Under the pieces are notes generated by a model. It was not told the DNA's origin and ran no database searches. It saw only the letters and a list, made by a program, of their open reading frames with translations. From contig CALMXN010000248.1 of the NCBI GenBank assembly GCA_937871145.1, forward strand, positions 1 to 7,234: a stretch of 7,234 nt of DNA, given 5' to 3'. The position numbers and the translations under genes were made by a program. Position 1 is the first letter of the stretch. Each line of letters begins with the position of its first letter. Source of the stretch: an uncultured Clostridia bacterium (GTDB lineage: Bacteria > Bacillota > Clostridia > Oscillospirales > Ruminococcaceae). Positions 1 through 7,138 of the stretch are shown piece by piece.

Positions 1-951
1 CTGTTCTGGTGTGAGTGATTGTGCACCGTCAGAAAGTGCATTCTTTGGATCGTTGTGTACTTCGATTATCAATCCATCTGTTCCACAAGCTATTGCTGCA
101 AGTGAGAGAGGCTCAACAAGTGAAGTAATACCGGCAGCGTGACTTGGATCAACCACAACAGGAAGATGTGTGAGCTGTTTTAGCAATGGGATTGCTGAAA
201 TATCAAGTGTATTTCTTGTCTTTGGTTCAAAGGTTCTAATACCTCTTTCGCAAAGAATAATATTCTGATTTCCACCTGCTGTAATGTATTCAGCAGACAT
301 TAAAAGCTCTTCAAGAGTGTTTGCCAAACCTCTTTTTAAAAGAATTGGCTTATCAGAATGTCCGAGTGCTTTTAAAAGCTCGAAGTTCTGCATATTTCTT
401 GCCCCTACCTGAATTATATCAACATCTGCGAACAAGTCAATATGTGCAAGTGACATAATTTCTGTTACAATAGGGAGACCTGTTGCTTTTTTTGCCTCTA
501 AAAGAAGCTCAATTCCATCAGCACGAAGTCCCTGGAAAGCATACGGTGAAGTTCTTGGCTTGAACGCACCACCACGCAACATTGTTGCTCCTGCTTCTTT
601 TACAGCCATTGCTGTTGTTATAATCTGCTCTTCGCTTTCAACAGAACATGGGCCTGCAATTACATTGAATGAACCGCCACCGACTTTTCTTTCCAAAACG
701 TCAATCACTGTATCATCAGGATGGAACTTTCTGTTTGTGTTCTTGAAAGGTTCCTGAATTCGCTGAACATTTTCAACGATATCCTTTGCTTTAACACTTT
801 CAATATCAATTTTTGTTGTATCGCCGATTAGTCCGAGTATACTTTTCTGTGTACCCTCAACATGATTTACTTTAATATCAAAGCCTGAGAGCCATTTTAT
901 CAATTCGTCAACCTGATTTTTTTCAACATTCTGCTTAAGAATTACTATCAT
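1..951 (-). CDS. aroF: 3-deoxy-7-phosphoheptulonate (DAHP) synthase, 3' end cut by the window edge
   Basis: Condenses phosphoenolpyruvate and erythrose 4-phosphate to DAHP, the committed cytosolic step of the shikimate pathway. I translated 317 codons from the ATG at 951; the frame is still open at base 1 (last residues SLTPEQ), so roughly 20 C-terminal residues are probably missing. Residues 1-70 resemble the small ferredoxin-like N-terminal domain of Thermotoga-type DAHP synthases, which in that family mediates feedback inhibition by Tyr or Phe. The TIM barrel follows, with GPCSVE (100-105), RGGAFKPRTSPYAFQG (126-141), QVGARN (181-186), LLKRG (204-208), CERGIRTFE (234-242), DPSHAAG (268-274) and EVHNDP (297-302). 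The expected metal ligands Cys102, His271, Glu297 and Asp308 are all present. GGAGG lies 8 nt before the ATG. The symbol follows common usage; aroG, aroH or aroA are used for the same family. Expression is probably controlled by the attenuator upstream. Confidence 0.95.
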   Translation of the reverse strand, partial: MIVILKQNVEKNQVDELIKWLSGFDIKVNHVEGTQKSILGLIGDTTKIDIESVKAKDIVENVQRIQEPFKNTNRKFHPDDTVIDVLERKVGGGSFNVIAGPCSVESEEQIITTAMAVKEAGATMLRGGAFKPRTSPYAFQGLRADGIELLLEAKKATGLPIVTEIMSLAHIDLFADVDIIQVGARNMQNFELLKALGHSDKPILLKRGLANTLEELLMSAEYITAGGNQNIILCERGIRTFEPKTRNTLDISAIPLLKQLTHLPVVVDPSHAAGITSLVEPLSLAAIACGTDGLIIEVHNDPKNALSDGAQSLTPEQ

Positions 952-1012
952 TTTAAATCCTCCAAAAAATATTATTTCAAGTTGCAATCGTGCACTATCA
1001 CAACAAGTAGAC

Positions 1013-1051
1013 AAATAAAAAAGTCCGTAGCCTTACAATAAAGCTACGAAC
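1013..1051 (-). terminator. Intrinsic terminator in the DAHP synthase leader (attenuator segments 3:4)
   Basis: Read on the minus strand, GTTCGTAGCTTT (1051-1040) pairs with AAGGCTACGGAC (1034-1023) in a 12-bp stem around a 5-nt loop, followed at once by TTTTTTATTT (1022-1013). Two of the pairs are U-G wobbles on the minus strand and would be A-C mismatches on the plus strand, so the hairpin is built for minus-strand RNA. It lies inside the transcript, 61 nt before the DAHP synthase start codon and 28 nt after the leader peptide stop. It must therefore be read through for aroF to be expressed. Confidence 0.9.
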
Positions 1052-1154
1052 ATTAATAACACAAGTATTTATAAATTAACTATGCCAATACACTTGTTAT
1101 CTTACTGCTGCAGCTTTTCCCACGCCAAAAAAACTTGAAGCCAAAATAAAAGCT
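1023..1154 (-). promoter_or_regulatory. Ribosome-mediated attenuator: alternative hairpins of the aroF leader
   Basis: Four minus-strand segments share one core. Segment 1, AGCTTTT (1154-1148), lies in leader codons 17-19. Segment 2, AAAAGCTGC (1118-1110), lies in codons 29-31. Segment 3, GTAGCTTT (1047-1040), is the 5' arm of the terminator, and segment 4, AAGGCTAC (1034-1027), is its 3' arm. 1:2 pairs over 7 bp, 2:3 over 8 bp with one G-U, and 3:4 is the terminator. Between segments 2 and 3, ACAAGTGT (1097-1090, codons 36-38) can pair with ATACTTGT (1068-1061) and hold segments 2 and 3 next to each other. Inferred logic: a ribosome stalled on early Phe codons covers segment 1, so 2:3 forms and transcription continues. 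A ribosome that reaches the stop codon breaks the middle helix, which favours the terminator. The pairings are read by eye without energy calculation. Confidence 0.75.
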
Positions 1155-1202
1155 CAAGCTAAAAAAGTATGTAAAGCTGATAGCAAGTGATAATAATGAC
1201 AT
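1080..1202 (-). CDS. Aromatic-rich leader peptide of the DAHP synthase attenuator (40 aa)
   Basis: A short ORF of 40 codons runs from the ATG at 1202 to TAG at 1082-1080. It has a good ribosome binding site, AAAGGGG (1215-1209), 6 nt before the ATG. Residues 10-26 read FTYFFSLSFYFGFKFFW: 8 Phe, 2 Tyr and 1 Trp among 17 residues. The C-terminal part (RGKSCSSKITSVLA) is not aromatic and holds the pairing segments of the attenuator. The role inferred is to sense charged tRNA-Phe (perhaps also Tyr and Trp) by ribosome stalling, as in the pheA leader of enteric bacteria, rather than to make a working protein. It sits between a strong promoter and an intrinsic terminator ahead of aroF, which argues against a chance ORF. 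At 40 codons it is longer than the classic enteric leader peptides. Confidence 0.85.
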   Translation of the reverse strand: MSLLSLAISFTYFFSLSFYFGFKFFWRGKSCSSKITSVLA

Positions 1203-1229
1203 ACTGTTCCCCTTTAATTTATTAATATT

Positions 1230-1258
1230 AATATACGCTAATCAAACTTATTTGTCAA
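1230..1258 (-). promoter_or_regulatory. Sigma-A type promoter of the leader peptide-aroF transcript
   Basis: The minus strand shows a perfect -35 box TTGACA (1258-1253), a 17-nt spacer and a -10 box TATATT (1235-1230). Transcription would start near 1223, just before the leader peptide ribosome binding site. The promoter lies directly downstream of the helicase terminator, so aroF has its own transcription unit. Confidence 0.85.
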
Positions 1259-1295
1259 TATTTATTTTAAATTATTTCAAAATATACATTTTATT

Positions 1296-1329
1296 AATAA
1301 AATATCCTTCATCATAAAGATGAAGGATA
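1296..1329 (-). terminator. Intrinsic terminator after the PcrA helicase gene
   Basis: The minus strand forms an 11-bp perfect stem, TATCCTTCATC (1329-1319) with GATGAAGGATA (1313-1303), around a 5-nt loop, followed by TTTTATT. It begins 5 nt after the helicase stop codon. The T-tract is modest, so termination may be incomplete. Confidence 0.75.
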
Positions 1330-1334
1330 AGTAC

Positions 1335-3701
1335 TTATATCTTCTTGATTTTTGCGAAGTTTGCCATAATCTTTTTTGTTCCCTTTACGTCAAAGGCAAC
1401 CTCAAGCATAGTGTCGTTTGACATTTTTGTTGCAGCTATAACTGTTCCTTCACCAAAGATATTGTGAGAAACTCTGTCGCCGACAGCAAAGTCAATATTG
1501 ACAGCATTATGCTTTTCATTACGCTTTTTGTTTGCAAGCTGTTCCTGAAGTGAGATATTTGTTGAAGCAATAATTTTCGGTCCGTTTGAATCACTCTGGA
1601 ATCTTTCAATATGCTGTTGCTGATTTTCAATGAATTCAGCAGGAAGTTCCTTTATAAAGCGTGAAATACGATTTCTATTTGTGTTACCAAAAAGCATTCT
1701 TTCAACAGCGTGAGTGAGGTAAAGATTCTTTTTTGCTCTTGTTATTCCGACATAAGCAAGGCGGCGCTCCTCCTCAATATCTTCCTCATTACCGATGCTA
1801 CGAGCACCTGGAAAGATGTTTTCTTCCATTCCCACGATAAAAACATTAGGGAATTCAAGACCTTTAGCAGCGTGCATAGTCATCATTACAACATAGTCGC
1901 TGTCTTCGTCAAGCTGGTCGATGTCTGTGTACAAAGCAACTTCTTCAAGGAAACCAGAAAGTGAAGGCTCCTGTGCCTCCTGAGTATATGTTACCATTGT
2001 AGATTTCAACTCGTTGATATTCTCAAGACGCATTGCTCCCTCTTCACCGAGTGATTTCATATATGCAAGGTAGCCTGTTACGTCAAGCAATTCATCAAGC
2101 AAAGCATCAAGTGTATTCTTTTCAGCAAAGGAAGTTAATTTGTCAAACATTTTTGCAACATCAACAAGTGGCTTTGACTTCTTTGCAAGAGGTGCATACT
2201 GCGCAGCATCACGGAGTATCTCAATAGGAGTTAAACCTAAGTCAGAAGTAATCTGTTCAAGAACTGTTACTGTTGCATTTCCGATGCTTCTCTTTGGCTC
2301 GTTGATAATTCTCTTGAGTCTTAACATATCTGACGGATTGTTTATTACAGCGAGATATGAAATCATATCCTTGATTTCTTTTCTGTCATAGAACTTTTGT
2401 CCGCCAAAAATCTTATAAGGAACACCACTTGCAATCAAGGCTTTTTCAACGCTGTTTGACTGTGCATTCATTCGATAAAGAACTGCAAAGTCATTGAACT
2501 TGTTTCCTGCCTTAACACCATCAAGTATAGTTTCAGCAACGAACTTTGATTCGCCTGCTTCATTAGCAGCTTTGAAAACTACAATTTTACTTCCATCACC
2601 ACTTGAAGTCCAAAGGTTCTTGCCCTTTCTGCCCATATTGTTCTTGATAAGCTCATTTGCAACAGAAAGAATATTCTGTGTTGAACGATAATTCTGTTCA
2701 AGACGTATAACCTTTGCGTTTGTGAACTGTTCTTCAAAAGAGAGGATGTTCTCTATTGTGGCTCCTCTGAATTTATAGATACTCTGGTCATCATCACCGA
2801 CAACGCAGAGGTTGTGATGCTTCTGTGAGAGCATGCTGACAAGCTTATACTGAACCTGATTAGTATCCTGATACTCATCAACAAGGATGTATTTAAATCT
2901 GTTCTGATAATGGTCAAGCACGTCCGGGAACTGTTCAAATAGTTTTACTGTGAGATTGATAATATCGTCAAAGTCAACGGCATTTGCTGAGAAAAGTCGG
3001 CTCTGATACATCTTATAAATTCTTGAGATAACCATTTTTCTGTAATCGCCGTGAGCTTCTTTTTCATACTGCTCAGTTGAAATCATATTGTCCTTCTGCC
3101 TACTGATTTCGGACAGAATTGCTCGCGGTGGGAACATTTTTTCGTTGATTTCAAGGTCAGAAATACAAGCTTTTATAAGTCTTTGCTGGTCATCACTGTC
3201 ATATATTGTAAAACTCCTGTGATATCCGAGTCTTTCAATTTCCTGCCTTAATATTCGAACGCAGGTTGAGTGGAAGGTTGCTGCAACAATACCCTGTGAC
3301 TGCTCACCAAGCATTTTTTCAAGCCTGTCTTTGAGTTCACCTGCTGCTTTGTTTGTAAATGTAATTGCAAGAATACTCCAAGGCTCAACACAATCAACAG
3401 AAATGATATCCTTTAATCTGTTGTCGTCTGTTTCGCTTCCGTCAGCATATTTCTTAAGGAATTGATTATCGTCATCTGTGATGCTTGCCGGAACATTACT
3501 GTTGTTATAAGCATTACCAAAGTGAATCATATTGGCAATTCTGTTGACGAGGACTGTAGTTTTTCCGCTGCCTGCTCCTGCCAGAATCAATAAAGGCCCG
3601 TTAACGGTAAAAACAGCGTCCTGCTGCTTATCATTCATTCTATTAAAATACTTTTTCAGCGCATTCTTTTTATTTTCAAGGAAATTATTTGCTATTACCA
3701 T
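1335..3701 (-). CDS. pcrA: ATP-dependent DNA helicase, PcrA/UvrD family
   Basis: A superfamily 1A helicase of 788 residues that translocates 3'-5' on single-stranded DNA. In this family it acts in nucleotide excision repair, removal of recombinase from DNA, plasmid replication and transcription-replication conflicts. All motifs are present: Q motif with Gln26, Walker A GAGSGKT (42-48), motif Ia ITFTNKAA (113-120), Walker B VDEYQDT (274-280), motif III GDDDQSIYKFRGA (302-314), motif IV LEQNYRS (334-340), motif V TMHAAKGLEF (608-617) and motif VI with RLAYVGITRAKK (647-658). Residues 738-788 look like the C-terminal Tudor-like domain that contacts RNA polymerase in PcrA and UvrD. GGAG lies 7 nt before the chosen ATG. 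The length is slightly above the usual 720-750 residues, mainly because of an insertion at about 61-103. It appears to be a single-gene transcription unit. PcrA is preferred over UvrD because of the likely Firmicute host. Confidence 0.95.
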   Translation of the reverse strand: MVIANNFLENKKNALKKYFNRMNDKQQDAVFTVNGPLLILAGAGSGKTTVLVNRIANMIHFGNAYNNSNVPASITDDDNQFLKKYADGSETDDNRLKDIISVDCVEPWSILAITFTNKAAGELKDRLEKMLGEQSQGIVAATFHSTCVRILRQEIERLGYHRSFTIYDSDDQQRLIKACISDLEINEKMFPPRAILSEISRQKDNMISTEQYEKEAHGDYRKMVISRIYKMYQSRLFSANAVDFDDIINLTVKLFEQFPDVLDHYQNRFKYILVDEYQDTNQVQYKLVSMLSQKHHNLCVVGDDDQSIYKFRGATIENILSFEEQFTNAKVIRLEQNYRSTQNILSVANELIKNNMGRKGKNLWTSSGDGSKIVVFKAANEAGESKFVAETILDGVKAGNKFNDFAVLYRMNAQSNSVEKALIASGVPYKIFGGQKFYDRKEIKDMISYLAVINNPSDMLRLKRIINEPKRSIGNATVTVLEQITSDLGLTPIEILRDAAQYAPLAKKSKPLVDVAKMFDKLTSFAEKNTLDALLDELLDVTGYLAYMKSLGEEGAMRLENINELKSTMVTYTQEAQEPSLSGFLEEVALYTDIDQLDEDSDYVVMMTMHAAKGLEFPNVFIVGMEENIFPGARSIGNEEDIEEERRLAYVGITRAKKNLYLTHAVERMLFGNTNRNRISRFIKELPAEFIENQQQHIERFQSDSNGPKIIASTNISLQEQLANKKRNEKHNAVNIDFAVGDRVSHNIFGEGTVIAATKMSNDTMLEVAFDVKGTKKIMANFAKIKKI

Positions 3702-3733
3702 TACTCTACTCCATTCAAGATTTTCTTTTTCTT

Positions 3734-3761
3734 ATTATAGCATAACTTCGTATAAATTCAA
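3734..3761 (-). promoter_or_regulatory. Promoter of the PcrA helicase gene, extended -10
   Basis: The minus strand has a consensus -10 box TATAAT (3739-3734) preceded by TGC, which makes an extended -10 element. A -35-like TTGAAT (3761-3756) lies 16 nt upstream. The start would be near 3727, giving a short 5' leader of about 25 nt with no visible regulatory structure. Confidence 0.7.
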
Positions 3762-3837
3762 CCAGTAATTTATTATTTTATTACTTTATTACTTTTAACT
3801 TTATAATTAATTATATGTTAATTTTGAATTTTTTATA

Positions 3838-3866
3838 TAGAAATTACCAAATATATATTGTATAAT
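3838..3866 (+). promoter_or_regulatory. Promoter of the AI-2E family transporter gene
   Basis: A consensus -10 box TATAAT (3861-3866) lies 27 nt before the start codon, with a weak -35-like TAGAAA (3838-3843) at 17-nt spacing. The surrounding gap of about 190 bp between the divergent genes is very AT-rich. Apart from the two promoters I see no gene or clear operator in it. Confidence 0.6.
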
Positions 3867-3893
3867 AGTAATATATAGGAAAGGAGGATGAGA

Positions 3894-5156
3894 ATGCGAC
3901 TCAATACAAACAAAAAAAACAATGTTCTTACTTTTTATATTCTACTGATTGTAGCGTTAAGTCTTCTCATGATAATGTTTCTGTTTAAGCTTGACAGATT
4001 CCTGTTGTTTTTCCAAAGGATAATTAAAATACTGGCACCGATAATATGGGGATTTGTTATAGCGTATCTTCTGAATCCGATTATGATTCTGTCAGAACGA
4101 ACGTACACAAAGCTGTTCTGCAGGAAAAAACCACATAAAAAGGCCGCAAGGCGAATATCTGTTGCTTTTACAATGCTGTTTTTTCTATTAATTATCAGCC
4201 TTTTCTTCTATGCTATTGTTCCTGAAATTGCCCGCAACATTTCTTCAATTTTTAAAAAATCGGGTAACTGGATAAATGACATTCAAAAGACATTTAACAA
4301 TATTCTTGAAAAAAATCCTAAAATAAATGATTTTTACAAAAAAGAATTTGATAACATAATCGAATACCTGCAGAATTATGTTGAAAATAAGCAACCTGGC
4401 ATTGAGAATTTCGTTTCCAACGTAACAAAAGGTGCTCTCAACTTCCTGATTGGAATTAAAGATTTCATACTTGGACTTATTGTTTCAGTTTATCTGCTGT
4501 TAAGTAAAGAAAATCTGCTTGCACAGATTAAGAAAATGACTCTCGCAATATTCCCTAAAAGGACATGCCAAAGAATTTTCAATGTTTATCATAAATCCAA
4601 CAAGATGTTCATTGGCTTTATCAGTGGAAAAATAATTGACTCAATTATCATTGGTATTTTATGCTTCATTATTATGAGAATTATCGGTATTAACTATTCT
4701 GTTCTTATCAGTCTGATAATTGGTGTTACAAATATTATCCCTTTCTTCGGTCCATTTATTGGAGCTATTCCAAGTGCAATGCTCGTATTTTTTGATAATC
4801 CAAGGGATGTAATACCATTCCTGATATTCATTTTGATTCTTCAGCAGTTTGACGGAAATATTTTAGGTCCTCGTATTCTTGGTGATTCAACAGGATTACC
4901 TGCTTTCTGGGTACTCTTTGCAATATTCCTCGGAGGTGGCTTGTTCGGTTTCACTGGTATGCTGCTTGGAGTTCCTACATTCGCACTAATATATGCGCTG
5001 TTCAGAGATTTTGTAGAGAATAAGCTTAAAAGAAAGAGGCTTCCAACGGAAACAAAAGCTTATTACGGGAATGTTGAAAAGTATTATGAAATCAAGCGAG
5101 CGAAAGACAAGCAGGAATCTGCTGATTATGATGAGTATATGATTTCGAAAAAATAA
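3894..5156 (+). CDS. AI-2E family (UPF0118) integral membrane transporter
   Basis: A 420-residue polytopic membrane protein of the family named after E. coli TqsA. Members are linked to autoinducer-2 export, ion transport or unknown substrates, so the substrate here cannot be told. Hydrophobic segments lie at about 12-33, 43-63, 88-112, 184-205, 240-265, 268-300, 306-320 and 338-370. A hydrophilic stretch of about 70 residues sits between the third and fourth, as is usual in the family. Conserved blocks are TNIIPFFGPFIGAIP (279-293) and QQFDGNILGPRILGDSTGL (317-335). The C-terminus is charged and cytosolic. I chose the ATG at 3894 because AGGAGG ends 6 nt before it; the in-frame ATG at 3888 (two residues longer) directly abuts the Shine-Dalgarno and is less likely. 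The gene stands alone, with its own promoter and a terminator shared with the convergent ABC operon. Confidence 0.9.
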   Translation: MRLNTNKKNNVLTFYILLIVALSLLMIMFLFKLDRFLLFFQRIIKILAPIIWGFVIAYLLNPIMILSERTYTKLFCRKKPHKKAARRISVAFTMLFFLLIISLFFYAIVPEIARNISSIFKKSGNWINDIQKTFNNILEKNPKINDFYKKEFDNIIEYLQNYVENKQPGIENFVSNVTKGALNFLIGIKDFILGLIVSVYLLLSKENLLAQIKKMTLAIFPKRTCQRIFNVYHKSNKMFIGFISGKIIDSIIIGILCFIIMRIIGINYSVLISLIIGVTNIIPFFGPFIGAIPSAMLVFFDNPRDVIPFLIFILILQQFDGNILGPRILGDSTGLPAFWVLFAIFLGGGLFGFTGMLLGVPTFALIYALFRDFVENKLKRKRLPTETKAYYGNVEKYYEIKRAKDKQESADYDEYMISKK

Positions 5157-5162
5157 CTAAAC

Positions 5163-5200
5163 AAAAAAATCCCGGCTCACAAAGAGCCGGGATTTTATTA
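5163..5200. terminator. Bidirectional intrinsic terminator between convergent genes
   Basis: ATCCCGGCTC (5169-5178) pairs with GAGCCGGGAT (5184-5193) around a 5-nt loop, and flanking A-T pairs lengthen the stem to 13 bp. The plus strand continues with TTTTATTAT and the minus strand with seven T residues (5169-5163). It lies 12 nt after the AI-2E stop and 15 nt beyond the end of the permease gene, so it can end transcription from both sides. The minus-strand T-tract is the better one. Confidence 0.92.
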
Positions 5201-5208
5201 TGAATAAT

Positions 5209-6090
5209 TTAACCTTTAACGCTTCCGAGAGCAATACCTCTAATAATAAACTTAGATAATAATAAGTAAACGATAATCAAAGGAACTACTGATGTGAATA
5301 CAGTTGTATAAATCAACGCAATGTTATTCTCATCATAAGACGGACTTCTTAACTGGAAAATCAAGATAGGTACTGTCTTCTTCGGTGTAGAGTTGATAAT
5401 CAAAGCTGGCATGAAGTAAGTGTTCCATGTACCGATGAAAGCAAAAATTGCCTGAACAGCAATAGCTGGCTTCATCATAGGAATAACAATCTTATTGAAT
5501 GTTGAGAACTCACCACTACCATCAATTCTAGCAGCTTCAACAATTTCCAGTGGCAATGTGCTCTCCATGTACTGCTTCAAGAAGAAGAATGTAGTAGGTG
5601 CTGCAATTGCTGGTAAAATCAAAGGCCAGAATGTATCAATCAAATTGAACTTAAACATTAAAATATAGAAACCAATTGCTGAAATCTGTGTAGGAACCAT
5701 CATAATCAACATTATAAATGAAAAAGCAGCCTTCTTAAACTTAAAATTATATGCATGGATAGCATATGCAGTTATTGTTGAGAAGTAGGTTGTAAGGACT
5801 GTAACAGCAGTTGAAATAATAAAGCTGTTAACAAATCCAGTTGCCATAGGAAGTGTATCCTTCTTACCTGGATCAAATACTCCCTTTAAGTTTTTAATTA
5901 GTTCCTTGCCTGGTAAAAGTGAGAAATTTACAGTTATGTCAGAAGCTTCACGAGTTGAGTTGATTATAAGAATAATAAATGGAAAAACAGACAAAATAGC
6001 TAATAATATCAGAACTATATAACATATTGTTCTCTTAATATTAAGTCCTATAATGTTTCTTCTCGCATCAGCGCTTGAAAACTTGCTCAT
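5209..6090 (-). CDS. Carbohydrate ABC transporter permease, MalG/UgpE type (CUT1 family)
   Basis: A 293-residue inner-membrane permease that pairs with the upstream permease to form the channel of a binding-protein-dependent sugar importer. About six membrane segments are visible, near 20-43, 87-112, 121-143, 153-172, 209-230 and 260-282. The EAA loop that docks on the ATPase starts at 185 (EAARIDGSGEF) and continues to the conserved prolines at 204 and 208. The C-terminus GIALGSVKG is typical of MalG-type subunits, and the length is normal. The start codon lies 1 nt after the stop of the upstream permease, and its ribosome binding site GGGAG is inside the end of that gene, so translation is probably coupled. 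It is the last gene before the shared terminator. The family handles oligosaccharides, sugar alcohols or glycerol phosphate; the substrate cannot be told from this subunit. Confidence 0.93.
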   Translation of the reverse strand: MSKFSSADARRNIIGLNIKRTICYIVLILLAILSVFPFIILIINSTREASDITVNFSLLPGKELIKNLKGVFDPGKKDTLPMATGFVNSFIISTAVTVLTTYFSTITAYAIHAYNFKFKKAAFSFIMLIMMVPTQISAIGFYILMFKFNLIDTFWPLILPAIAAPTTFFFLKQYMESTLPLEIVEAARIDGSGEFSTFNKIVIPMMKPAIAVQAIFAFIGTWNTYFMPALIINSTPKKTVPILIFQLRSPSYDENNIALIYTTVFTSVVPLIIVYLLLSKFIIRGIALGSVKG

Positions 6091-6091
6091 A

Positions 6092-7057
6092 TTACTTAGC
6101 TCCCTTCTTTTTCGGTTCTGAGTTCATTCTGAAAACAAGGAAGCTTAATAAAGCTGCAACAATGAACAGAATTACAGATACAGCTCCACCCATTCCGTAG
6201 TTCTTAGATGTACCTAACAATCTATTCAAGTACATAACAACTGTCATTGTTGTCATGTTAGGCGCTCCAGATCCAAATGACATTGTGTTTGGAATATCAA
6301 ACATCTGAATACCACCAATTAATGATGTAACCAATACGAATACCAAAATTGGTCTGATTAAAGGTAATGTAATCTTAAAGAAAATTGTTGATGAATTTGC
6401 ACCATCTATCTGAGCAGACTCATATAAAGATATATCAACACCCATAATAGCAGCCATCAACAGAATTGTAGTATTACCATACCACATAATGAAATTAATA
6501 TATGCAATAATACCTCTTGTTGCCCAAGGAATTGCAAAGAATCTTATTGCCTCATGTCCAAACTGATTTATCAATATATTATTAATAGGTCCTTTATCAC
6601 CGAACAGCAAGAAGAATATCATAGCCATAGAAGCTGCCATAATAATGTTTGGCAAATAGATAATAACTTTAAAGAAGCCTGTAGCTTTCAAATTTAATCT
6701 TAAATCAGTAAACCACTTAGCAAATAATAATGAAATAACTATCTGAGGAATAAATCCAACAATCCACAATAAAAAAGTATTATAGAAATACTTAATAATC
6801 TCAGACTTTAATCCATCTTCAAATAAGGACTTGAAATTCTCCATACCAATAAATGATGGACCTATAACTTTACCAAACGAGGCCATATCCTGGTAATAGT
6901 TAAAGAAACTATAATAAAACGTTGAGAGAAGAGGATATAATGCAAATATCGCAAAAGTCAAGAAAAATGGTATCAAAAAAATATATCCCCATTTTGAATA
7001 ACTTATGCTTTTCGATTTTAATAATCCTCTTGAATTGTTCAAATTACGAGATGACAT
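6092..7057 (-). CDS. Carbohydrate ABC transporter permease, MalF/UgpA type (CUT1 family)
   Basis: A 321-residue inner-membrane permease, partner of the downstream MalG-type subunit. After a basic N-terminal tail, the first membrane segment lies at 23-50, with further segments near 93-115, 128-152, 183-205, 236-255 and 290-310. The EAA loop starts at 213 (ESAQIDGANSS) and reaches the conserved prolines at 232 and 236. QMFDIPNTM (251-259) with the Gly- and Thr-rich stretch after it matches the usual MalF/UgpA pattern before the last helix. The start at 7057 has AGGGTGA 3 nt upstream, a usable ribosome binding site. The length fits UgpA-like permeases that lack the large periplasmic loop of E. 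coli MalF. Upstream lies a terminator hairpin and then the end of a gene on the same strand. Confidence 0.93.
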   Translation of the reverse strand: MSSRNLNNSRGLLKSKSISYSKWGYIFLIPFFLTFAIFALYPLLSTFYYSFFNYYQDMASFGKVIGPSFIGMENFKSLFEDGLKSEIIKYFYNTFLLWIVGFIPQIVISLLFAKWFTDLRLNLKATGFFKVIIYLPNIIMAASMAMIFFLLFGDKGPINNILINQFGHEAIRFFAIPWATRGIIAYINFIMWYGNTTILLMAAIMGVDISLYESAQIDGANSSTIFFKITLPLIRPILVFVLVTSLIGGIQMFDIPNTMSFGSGAPNMTTMTVVMYLNRLLGTSKNYGMGGAVSVILFIVAALLSFLVFRMNSEPKKKGAK

Positions 7058-7138
7058 ATTTCACCCTAATATAATAGCACCTCTTCTACTACTATACCCT
7101 TTCATTCTATTTATAAATCAAGCTATTTTTAAAAAGGT

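Noticed and set aside
560..757. Plus-strand open frame opposite DAHP synthase
   Set aside because: It lies antisense to a highly conserved coding region, with no ribosome binding site and no recognisable domain; a shadow of aroF.
951..1258. T-box, TRAP-binding or other riboswitch control of aroF
   Set aside because: I see no T-box consensus (AGGGTGGNACCGCG) and no series of spaced GAG/UAG triplets. The aromatic leader ORF and the terminator explain the leader without it.
1710..2691. Several open frames of 60-85 codons opposite or out of frame with the helicase gene
   Set aside because: All overlap conserved PcrA coding sequence, have low-complexity translations and lack good start signals.
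3532..3768. Plus-strand open frame running from the helicase 5' end into the intergenic gap
   Set aside because: It is antisense to the Walker A region and its tail is translated AT-rich promoter DNA; no ribosome binding site.
3847..3880. Loose inverted repeat (CCAAATATATAT ... AATATATAGG) around the AI-2E -10 box, possible operator
   Set aside because: The match is mostly alternating AT and the arms are imperfect; expected by chance in such AT-rich DNA.
7060..7125. Promoter for the permease genes (TTGATT and TATAGT, or TATTAT with TG)
   Set aside because: Spacing of 19 nt and poor -35 matches; not distinguishable from background in this AT-rich gap.
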